Source: Pseudomonadota bacterium (GTDB lineage Bacteria > Pseudomonadota > Alphaproteobacteria > JAKJEU01). From it: a stretch of DNA of 5,330 nt. The DNA lies in the NCBI GenBank assembly GCA_022705265.1, contig JAKJEU010000103.1, positions 1-5,330 of the forward strand. The letters run 5' to 3'. Both the position numbers and the translations under genes were made by a program. Below, piece by piece: positions 1 through 5,330 of this stretch. The number at the start of each line of letters is the position of its first letter. The stretch's first letter is position 1. The notes under the pieces were generated by a model, which was given only the letters and a program-made list of their open reading frames with translations, was not told the DNA's origin and made no database searches.

Positions 1-747
1 ATCCACCATATAAGTTGATTTTATTCGCTCTAATGCGGTTATTACTTCTTTTTTGACCTCTTTTGAATTATCGTTTTCAAGCCGTTTTAAAGGGTAAATG
101 AAATTATGATTATCTTTTCCAACATAACCGATAATCTTTGCTGCCTTTGCTCTTAAATCTGTATCATCACTTTCGATTAAAGACCTTAATTTTTCAGAAG
201 CAACAAAAATAGCCTCAACATCTTTTGTTTTAAAAAGACCAATAACCGCACCGCATACAGTTTCTTTTCTAAATAACAAATACAACTTTTCAAAACTTTT
301 TTCACCCATAAGATAACAATAAGCATTACTTGCAAAACTTCTTACTCTTTGATTTTCGGTTTCATCGGTTGCTATTTTGAAAAGAATTTCAACAGCATCA
401 TATATTTTTAAATCAATAATTCTGTTTATTACATATTCTTTTATTTCGTTGTTTTCGTTGTTTAAAGCATTAATTAAATCGCTTTTTAAATCTTTTATCC
501 TTAACTCTTCCAGCAACCGTAAATAATAAGCCGCTCTTTCAGGCTTTTTATCCAACACGCCTTTTTTTATAATGTCCGCAATTTCCTTATCTTTTAAAAA
601 GATAAAAGAACCCATAAAAGAGCAAGATTTTAAACTTTTAATGATATATTTTCGGTAAAAAAACCAGCTTCCGTATAAAATGACGGGCAATAAAACAATT
701 AATTTAATAGCATACAAAAAAATTACTTTTGTAATAAAATCGTTCAT
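1..747 (-). CDS. Membrane-anchored HEAT-repeat-like protein, function unknown, 3' end outside window
   Basis: The frame is open from the ATG at 747 to the window edge (249 codons, no stop), so the gene is incomplete. It starts MNDFITKVIFLYAIKL. A single hydrophobic segment at about residues 8-31, followed by RK, predicts an N-terminal membrane anchor, probably with the rest in the cytoplasm. From about 70 onward the sequence is a chain of short amphipathic helix pairs. The clearest are 94-121 and 194-243, the latter with DLRAKAAKIIGYVG, then PLKRLENDNSKEVKKEVITALERI, a pattern typical of HEAT/Armadillo-type repeats that bind proteins. No catalytic motif is visible. The start lies 2 bases after the cheR stop with no good ribosome binding site, implying coupling to cheR. 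Sampled lines are more AT-rich (about 27-33% GC) than most of the che genes. Its position suggests a role in chemotaxis or motility, but that is inference only. Confidence 0.82.
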   Translation of the reverse strand, partial: MNDFITKVIFLYAIKLIVLLPVILYGSWFFYRKYIIKSLKSCSFMGSFIFLKDKEIADIIKKGVLDKKPERAAYYLRLLEELRIKDLKSDLINALNNENNEIKEYVINRIIDLKIYDAVEILFKIATDETENQRVRSFASNAYCYLMGEKSFEKLYLLFRKETVCGAVIGLFKTKDVEAIFVASEKLRSLIESDDTDLRAKAAKIIGYVGKDNHNFIYPLKRLENDNSKEVKKEVITALERIKSTYMVD

Positions 748-749
748 AT

Positions 750-2387
750 CTAACTACTTTTGTTATTGTTTCCTGTTTGTCCTGTGCTTCCACTTACCGT
801 ATTTGAAGTCGAACCAGAATGAGCGGCTGCCTGAGCTACTTTTTCTTGACTTGCTTTAAGTGATGCAAATATTGATGATATAGAAGGAGAAGAACCTTGT
901 GAATTAGCAGTATTTACAGTCGTTGTTTGAGCAGGTTTACTTACCGTTTGACTTTGAACGGGGGTTTGTCCACTTAAAGGAGTGGTCGAAGTAGGTGTAT
1001 TCAACGGTTTTGAAGGCGTAAAGGAACTTGCCGTGCTTGAAGACACAGGAGTTGTTGTTGGCTTTGAAATACCTTGTAAAGGAGCCATAGCCTCAGCAAG
1101 TCTTGAAGATATTGAATTAACCATACCTTGTGTCCCAGAAACATCCTTTTTAGGTTGTTGTGAGGCAAAAGTTGATGCAGTACTTGGAGTTGTTGTCGTT
1201 TGTGTACTCGTTGCAGGTTTCGCAGCAAAAGAAGAAGTTGTTGTATTCGAAGAAGACGAGCTTCCAGGCGACGACGATGAGGCAATACCAACGCTTTTAG
1301 GAGTATTATTAAGCGTTGTTGAAGAAAAACTACTTGGATTTGTCGCAGGCTTTGTTGGTTGTGATGGAGTTGTTGCAAATTTATTTGTCGTTGCAACACC
1401 GCTACCACCTTGTCCTAAACTTGGAGAAGGAGAACTTGCACTACTTACATTTGATGTAGGTTTAGGAAATCCACTCATCGGAGGCATAGCAGGAATAGAA
1501 GAAAAAGAAGCCCCAGAAGGAGACGATATTTTTGATAAATCGCCATCTTTTGCAAAATCATCAATTATTCTTGTTTCATTGACATTTGCAACATATATTC
1601 CCCTTTGTCCTACAACTGGTCTGTATTTATCACAAATACCAAGCACAGTTTCAGCACCACCAAGATATAAAAATCCGTCTTTTGGCATCTGATTATACAT
1701 TTTTTCCAAAATCACAGACTTAGTTGCTTGATCAAAATAAATCAAAACATTTCGGCAAAAAACCACATCAAAATGCCCCAAAGCCTTTATATCATCAAGC
1801 AAATTCCATTTTTTAAATTGAACCATTGAAATAATCGAACGATCAATTGTCCATGAATCGCCATCCTTTTTAAAATATTTAACCAAAAGTTGGATTGGAA
1901 GACCTCTTTGAACTTCGAACTGAGAATAAACCCCAGCCATCGCTTTGTTCAAAATATCCGTCGAAAGATCAGTCGCAACAATTTCAATATTAAACCCAGC
2001 CAATTCTTTTGCTTTTTCTTTCAAAATCATACACAAAGAATAAGCCTCTTGCCCCGAAGAACAAGCCGCCGACCATATTCTTATACTTCTTTTATTTGCT
2101 CTTGTTTTTATCAAATATGGAAGTACAATTTTTTCAAATTGTTCAAACGGTTTTATATCACGAAAGAAAAAAGACTCATTAGTAGTCATAGCCTCAACAA
2201 CTTGACTTACAAGCTTTTGAGGTTTTGACTTCAAAGCCATAATCAAATCTTCCAAAGTAACAAAGTTATTACTTCTTGCAATCGGAAGAAGCCTGCTTTC
2301 CAAAAGATATACTTTATCCTTTGTAAGAACTAACCCTGATTGCTCTTTAAGAAGCCTTGATATAAAGTCAAAATCATCATCTCTCAT
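750..2387 (-). CDS. cheR: Chemoreceptor methyltransferase CheR with a long Ser/Thr/Pro-rich C-terminal tail
   Basis: CheR transfers methyl groups from S-adenosylmethionine to glutamates of chemoreceptors. The N-terminal helical CheR domain is about residues 3-75, ending in the TNE..FFRD motif (69-77). The methyltransferase domain is about 78-270, with the SAM-binding loop IRIWSAACSSGQEAYS (102-117), ATDLS (138-142), FCRNVLIYFD (210-219) and the late LGGAE turn (242-246). The enzyme is therefore intact. The whole product is 545 residues against roughly 270-300 for ordinary CheR; the excess is a low-complexity tail from about 284 to 545, described separately. The frame is uninterrupted, so the tail is a true extension and not a frameshift product. 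The ATG at 2387 has an AAGGA element 10 bases upstream. The next gene starts 2 bases after the TAG stop, which suggests translational coupling. Confidence 0.95.
   Translation of the reverse strand: MRDDDFDFISRLLKEQSGLVLTKDKVYLLESRLLPIARSNNFVTLEDLIMALKSKPQKLVSQVVEAMTTNESFFFRDIKPFEQFEKIVLPYLIKTRANKRSIRIWSAACSSGQEAYSLCMILKEKAKELAGFNIEIVATDLSTDILNKAMAGVYSQFEVQRGLPIQLLVKYFKKDGDSWTIDRSIISMVQFKKWNLLDDIKALGHFDVVFCRNVLIYFDQATKSVILEKMYNQMPKDGFLYLGGAETVLGICDKYRPVVGQRGIYVANVNETRIIDDFAKDGDLSKISSPSGASFSSIPAMPPMSGFPKPTSNVSSASSPSPSLGQGGSGVATTNKFATTPSQPTKPATNPSSFSSTTLNNTPKSVGIASSSSPGSSSSSNTTTSSFAAKPATSTQTTTTPSTASTFASQQPKKDVSGTQGMVNSISSRLAEAMAPLQGISKPTTTPVSSSTASSFTPSKPLNTPTSTTPLSGQTPVQSQTVSKPAQTTTVNTANSQGSSPSISSIFASLKASQEKVAQAAAHSGSTSNTVSGSTGQTGNNNKSS
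753..1538 (-). other. Low-complexity, probably disordered C-terminal tail of CheR (residues 284-545)
   Basis: By hand count 135 of 262 residues (about 52%) are Ser (67), Thr (41) or Pro (27). There is no Tyr, Trp or Cys. Charge is sparse and net basic: 14 Lys and 1 Arg against 1 Asp and 2 Glu. Phenylalanines are scattered (295, 307, 337, 354, 387, 407, 456, 507), and seven of the eight are followed by Ser, Thr or Ala. Two short stretches look helical and unlike the rest: about 422-438 and 501-522, both opening with SISS. Serine and threonine codons are mixed, including TCG runs near 1256-1280, so this is not a simple microsatellite. The composition indicates intrinsic disorder; the function is unknown. 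No domain is recognised. Confidence 0.85.
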
Positions 2388-2397
2388 AAACTATAAA

Positions 2398-2402
2398 TCC
2401 TT
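2398..2402 (-). promoter_or_regulatory. Ribosome binding site of cheR
   Basis: AAGGA on the minus strand lies within the 18-base gap after cheB, 10 bases before the cheR ATG at 2387. The spacing is slightly long but the element is clear, and it supports this ATG as the start. Confidence 0.65.
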
Positions 2403-2405
2403 AAA

Positions 2406-3554
2406 CTAAGATACTTTCTTTATATAACTTGCAATTTCATCAAGAGGTAAAACCGCACAACAAACACCCAGTTGAGCCGTAGCCCCAGGCATACCCCAAA
2501 CGATACTTGATGCTTCATCTTGTGCAATCACATTTCCACCTGCTTCTAAAATAACTTTTGAACCTTTTGACCCATCATAACCCATACCAGTTAAGACAAT
2601 AGCCAATGCCTTTGTCCCATAATGTTCTGCAATACTTCTAAACATTGGATCAACCGCAGGACGACAAAAATTTTCCGCAGGAGCAGAAGTAATTTTTATA
2701 ACCTTTGAGGCACCTTTTTTATCAACAATCATATGAAAACCACCTGGTGCGATATAAATTTTATTATTTTCAATCACCATACCATCTTCACCTTCTACGG
2801 CTACTTTTCCAGATATTCTTGAAATATGTTCTGCTAAAATTTTTGTAAAAGTTGCAGGCATATGCTGAGTAATAAGAATCGGTTGCTTTATCGAAGTTTT
2901 AAGCTCCTCAAATATCTTAAATAAGGCAGGAGGACCGCCAGTAGAAGAACCAATCGCTATTACCTCTGGAACCATTTTAAAATTAGGCTTAACCAAAGTG
3001 AAATCAGTGCTATACAATGATTTTCTTACAGTTGTTGTTACCTTCATTTCTTTTTGTTCAGGTTTAAACGAAGATGGAGCAGGAGATGCAGGAGAAACCG
3101 GTTTTTTTCTTATTCCGCCTCTTGACCTTGCTCTTTCGCCAAAAACTTTAATCTTTTCGATTAAATCATTTTTATAAGTTTCATCACCACTTAAAGTACT
3201 TGTACTGCTTGGCTTTGTAACATAATCACAAGCACCAAGAGACAAAGCTTTCAAGCTTACCTCTGCATTTTTTAATGTTAATGTTGACGACATAATCACC
3301 TGTATACTTGGATTTGCTTCTAAAATTTTTGGTAATGCCGTCAACCCATCCATAACCGGCATTTCAATATCAAGAACGACCACCTCAATTGATGGATCTT
3401 TTACCGCCTCTGTAACAGCTAATTGACCATTACCAACCGACTTTACCACTTGAATTTGAGAATCAGTTTGTATCATTCGATTAACAATACCTCTTATTAC
3501 AAGAGAATCATCAACCACCATTACCTTATAAGGCTCTTTAATTTCTTCTGTCAT
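2406..3554 (-). CDS. cheB: Chemotaxis protein-glutamate methylesterase/deamidase CheB
   Basis: CheB removes methyl groups from chemoreceptor glutamates and deamidates glutamines, giving adaptation together with CheR. The product is 382 residues from the ATG at 3554. An N-terminal receiver domain (about 9-125) has D15/D16, phospho-acceptor D62 in VVLDIEMPVMDG and K114. A Pro/Ser/Lys-rich linker covers about 140-195, and the catalytic domain runs from about 196 to the end. The catalytic triad is complete: S204 in IGSSTGG, H231 in TQHMP and D327 in LTGMGYDG. A TTG two codons upstream at 3560 could start the frame, but the AGGA element sits directly against it; for the ATG the spacing is 6 bases, so the ATG is chosen. 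It ends in TAG, 18 bases before cheR. Length and domain order are normal for the family. Confidence 0.96.
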   Translation of the reverse strand: MTEEIKEPYKVMVVDDSLVIRGIVNRMIQTDSQIQVVKSVGNGQLAVTEAVKDPSIEVVVLDIEMPVMDGLTALPKILEANPSIQVIMSSTLTLKNAEVSLKALSLGACDYVTKPSSTSTLSGDETYKNDLIEKIKVFGERARSRGGIRKKPVSPASPAPSSFKPEQKEMKVTTTVRKSLYSTDFTLVKPNFKMVPEVIAIGSSTGGPPALFKIFEELKTSIKQPILITQHMPATFTKILAEHISRISGKVAVEGEDGMVIENNKIYIAPGGFHMIVDKKGASKVIKITSAPAENFCRPAVDPMFRSIAEHYGTKALAIVLTGMGYDGSKGSKVILEAGGNVIAQDEASSIVWGMPGATAQLGVCCAVLPLDEIASYIKKVS

Positions 3555-3560
3555 TAGCAA

Positions 3561-3566
3561 TCCTAC
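3561..3566 (-). promoter_or_regulatory. Ribosome binding site of cheB, overlapping the cheY stop codon
   Basis: The minus strand reads GTAGGA. The TAG stop of cheY (3565-3563) is part of this element, and AGGA (3564-3561) sits 6 bases before the ATG at 3554. It directly abuts the alternative TTG at 3560, which has no workable spacing, so this site decides the cheB start. The overlap suggests that termination on cheY and initiation on cheB are coupled. Confidence 0.75.
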
Positions 3567-3928
3567 AATAAACCGACTTGAATTAACTTTGTTTGAATAA
3601 TCTCATTATCAAACGGCTTCATAATATATTCGCTTGCTCCTGCTTCTAACGCAGTAATAATGTGAGACATATCATTTTCCGTTGTACAGAAGATAACCTT
3701 AGGTTTATCACCATTTGGCATAGCTTTAAGTTTTTTTAAGAACTCTAACCCATCCATAACCGGCATATTCCAGTCAAGCAAAACAACATCAGGCATAGCC
3801 TTAGCACACTCATCTAATGCCTTTTGCCCGTCCTCTGCTTCTGTTGTAGCAAAACCAAGTTCGGTAAATATTTTTTTTGCCACCATTCTTATAACTTTTG
3901 AATCATCAACAATTAAACAAGATTTCAT
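3563..3928 (-). CDS. cheY: Chemotaxis response regulator CheY (single receiver domain)
   Basis: This is a 121-residue stand-alone receiver with no output domain, the usual CheY size. When phosphorylated by CheA, CheY binds the flagellar motor switch and changes rotation. All key residues are present: acidic pair D8/D9, phospho-acceptor D52 in LLDWNMPVMDG, switch threonine T82 in FCTTEN, switch aromatic Y101 and K104 in the KPFD motif. The sequence looks like alphaproteobacterial CheY. The ATG at 3928 has a good ribosome binding site (AAGGGTGG) and nothing further upstream is needed. The gene follows cheA by 35 bases and precedes cheB by 8. No CheZ-like or CheX-like phosphatase gene is visible. 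Function as the motor-binding CheY, rather than a phosphate-sink CheY, is inferred from its operon position. Confidence 0.95.
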   Translation of the reverse strand: MKSCLIVDDSKVIRMVAKKIFTELGFATTEAEDGQKALDECAKAMPDVVLLDWNMPVMDGLEFLKKLKAMPNGDKPKVIFCTTENDMSHIITALEAGASEYIMKPFDNEIIQTKLIQVGLL

Positions 3929-3932
3929 AAAT

Positions 3933-3940
3933 CCACCCTT
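3933..3940 (-). promoter_or_regulatory. Ribosome binding site of cheY
   Basis: On the minus strand the bases read AAGGGTGG, ending 4 bases before the cheY ATG at 3928. It resembles the Shine-Dalgarno consensus with one interruption. It lies in the 35-base gap after cheA, which is otherwise AT-rich and shows no hairpin or promoter. Confidence 0.7.
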
Positions 3941-3963
3941 AAATATTTTTCAAAATTAAAGCT

Positions 3964-5330
3964 TTATGCTTCACTGGTATTTTCTAAAAATTTCGACTCT
4001 TTAGAATGTAAAAACTCTCCAATAACTTTTAATAAATTATCTCTATCAAATTTTGCAACATAATCATCAAAACCAACTTCTCTTCCTCTTTCGAAATCGT
4101 CTTCCGTTGTATGAGATGACAAAGCAATTAATGGAGTACTTTTCCAAGATTCACTCTTTTTAACTTCTATCGCAAATTCGAAACCATCCATATCTGGCAT
4201 TTCGATATCAGATACTATTAAATCAAATTGGTTCCCCTTGTTCATTAATTCAAGAGCAATTATTGGACTTTCAACTGCTGTTACATGATATCCTGCTGAT
4301 GATAATAAAGGAGACAAGAGATTTCTGAAAAATGCTGAATCATCAACAATTAATATACTTGGTTCCGAAGCTTCTCCTTGATTTTCAACATTTGCAAACC
4401 AATTTCCAAAAGCAAGCGTTAAATAATAAACCGTATCTACAACATCAGTTGCCTTACCATTTATAACCGCAGTTCCAAGAACACCAGGTATATCAGCTTT
4501 AAGCTCAACATGTAATGTATCTTCGACAATGTCAACAATTTCGTCGACGATTAAACCCATACTTCTGTTCGCATCAGAGAAAACCAAAATAGGTTGCATT
4601 CCCTCGGTAACCATATTGGTTGTTTCATGAGCCTTAATCAAAGGCATTAATTGTCCACGATATTGAACCACTGGCTTACCAAACGAATGTTCGATTTTAG
4701 AAATATCAATCTCTTCAAGCCTTGCAACCAAAGCAAGAGGAACAGCACGCAAATAATCTCCACCAGCCTTGAATATAAGCATAGAAGTCTTCTCCGCACC
4801 TCTTCCTGATGCTTTTTCAGCTTCGTCAACAAGTTGATCATCATTACCAACAGTCGTCTCACCAGTAGCACCAGCAATACCATTAGGATCAAGTATCATA
4901 ATAACACTTCCATCACCTAAAATAGTATTTCCAGAGAACATTGTTATATTTCGTAATATCGGAGCCACAGGCTTAACCACGATTTCCTCGGTATCAAACA
5001 CTCTGTCCACGATTATACCAAAAGTATAAGTTCCAACTTGTGAAACCACAATAAAGGTTTCGTTCTTACTTTCTTTTCCTTGATCATAATTAAGGTTTAA
5101 AAGCTCTCTTAAATTTACAAGAGGTAAAAGACGATTTCTTAACCTTAATACTGGGGAATTATTAATAAGTTCAATTTGATGTTCAGACTTATTTGTAACC
5201 CTTACAAGTTCAACCACAGATATTTGAGAAATAGCAAATCTTTCATTTCCAGCAGCAACAATTAAAGCAGAAACAATCGCCAAGGTTAAAGGAATCTTTA
5301 TTATAAAAGAACTTCCCTTACCTTGAATAC
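3964..5330 (-). CDS. cheA: Hybrid chemotaxis histidine kinase CheA, C-terminal part (CheW-CheW-receiver), 5' end outside window
   Basis: CheA is the cytoplasmic kinase of the chemoreceptor array and phosphorylates CheY and CheB. The reading frame is open to the window edge. The 15 codons before the TTG at 5283 read GKGSSFIIKIPLTL, the end of a CheA ATPase domain, so that TTG is an internal leucine codon and not a start. Counting from it as residue 1, a first CheW-like (P5) domain covers about 2-137, an acidic linker 138-164, a second CheW-like domain about 165-297 and a receiver domain about 308-425. The receiver keeps its acidic pair D314/D315, phospho-acceptor D359 in SDIEMPDMDG, S389 and K411. 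It has AKF where most receivers have KP, as in CheV and hybrid CheA receivers. The P1-P4 domains, including the phospho-histidine, are not visible. It ends in TAA, 35 bases before cheY. Identity is secure; the class of chemotaxis system is inferred. Confidence 0.95.
   Translation of the reverse strand, partial: IQGKGSSFIIKIPLTLAIVSALIVAAGNERFAISQISVVELVRVTNKSEHQIELINNSPVLRLRNRLLPLVNLRELLNLNYDQGKESKNETFIVVSQVGTYTFGIIVDRVFDTEEIVVKPVAPILRNITMFSGNTILGDGSVIMILDPNGIAGATGETTVGNDDQLVDEAEKASGRGAEKTSMLIFKAGGDYLRAVPLALVARLEEIDISKIEHSFGKPVVQYRGQLMPLIKAHETTNMVTEGMQPILVFSDANRSMGLIVDEIVDIVEDTLHVELKADIPGVLGTAVINGKATDVVDTVYYLTLAFGNWFANVENQGEASEPSILIVDDSAFFRNLLSPLLSSAGYHVTAVESPIIALELMNKGNQFDLIVSDIEMPDMDGFEFAIEVKKSESWKSTPLIALSSHTTEDDFERGREVGFDDYVAKFDRDNLLKVIGEFLHSKESKFLENTSEA

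Noticed and set aside
1241..1290. Microsatellite or phase-variation tract in the Ser-rich part of cheR
   Set aside because: TCG and TCT codons cluster here but are interrupted and mixed. Trinucleotide changes would not shift the frame, so a phase-variable switch is not supported.
1001..1408. Minus-strand 135-codon frame inside the cheR tail
   Set aside because: It is a shifted reading of the low-complexity tail, giving Leu/Gln/Arg-rich sequence with no recognisable motif; the real frame is CheR.
982..1692. Plus-strand open frame of 236 codons opposite the CheR tail
   Set aside because: It lies wholly antisense to an intact, recognisable cheR frame. Its Val/Glu/Gly-rich composition is what the complement of Ser/Thr/Pro codons gives. 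It shows no domain.
1890..2228. Plus-strand 112-codon frame opposite the CheR methyltransferase domain
   Set aside because: It is antisense to strongly conserved CheR motifs and its translation resembles no known family.
3929..3963. Possible terminator or promoter between cheA and cheY
   Set aside because: The 35 bases are AT-rich but I find no inverted repeat followed by a T run and no convincing -35/-10 pair; only the cheY ribosome binding site is supported.
4647..4892. Minus-strand 81-codon frame inside cheA
   Set aside because: It is an out-of-frame Leu/Val-rich shadow of the linker and second CheW-like domain of CheA.
3964..5283. A separate CheW/CheV-type protein starting at the TTG at 5283
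   Set aside because: The frame continues upstream with the GKGSSFIIKIPLTL end of a CheA ATPase domain, and the TTG is the leucine codon in LTLAIVSALIV. It is therefore the C-terminus of CheA.

Overview
The window is a low-GC, single-strand block of bacterial chemotaxis genes. All genes read on the minus strand, so transcription runs from position 5330 toward position 1. The best guess for the source is a low-GC alphaproteobacterium, possibly a gut or uncultured Rhodospirillales-like lineage. The CheY, CheR and CheA receiver sequences resemble the alphaproteobacterial forms (for example the DWNMPVMDGLEF stretch and KPFD...QVGL ending of CheY, and RIWSAACSSGQEAYS in CheR). The gene order cheA-cheY-cheB-cheR is also typical of that group. 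This assignment is from family memory, not from a search.

Layout in transcription order: (1) 5330-3964, the C-terminal part of a hybrid CheA kinase whose first part lies outside the window. It shows the last strand of the ATPase domain, two CheW-like domains and a receiver domain. (2) 3928-3563, cheY. (3) 3554-2406, cheB; the ATG at 3554 is preferred over a TTG at 3560. (4) 2387-750, cheR, with an intact methyltransferase followed by a 262-residue Ser/Thr/Pro-rich tail that ordinary CheR proteins lack. (5) 747-1, the N-terminal 249 residues of an unfinished gene for a protein with one N-terminal membrane segment and HEAT-like helical repeats. It starts 2 bases after the cheR stop. The gaps are 35, 8, 18 and 2 bases, so this looks like one operon. 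I see no terminator, internal promoter, RNA gene, mobile element or CRISPR array, and no gene-free stretch longer than 35 bases.

How the genes work together: receptor arrays control CheA; CheA phosphorylates CheY (flagellar motor output), CheB (receptor demethylation) and probably its own receiver domain; CheR methylates receptors and opposes CheB. No free-standing cheW is present between cheA and cheY. A second CheW-like domain and a CheV-like receiver are instead fused to the end of CheA.

The core is a conventional chemotaxis operon. The parts not explained by standard knowledge are the long low-complexity CheR tail with recurring short motifs and the membrane-anchored HEAT-repeat protein tightly linked to cheR.
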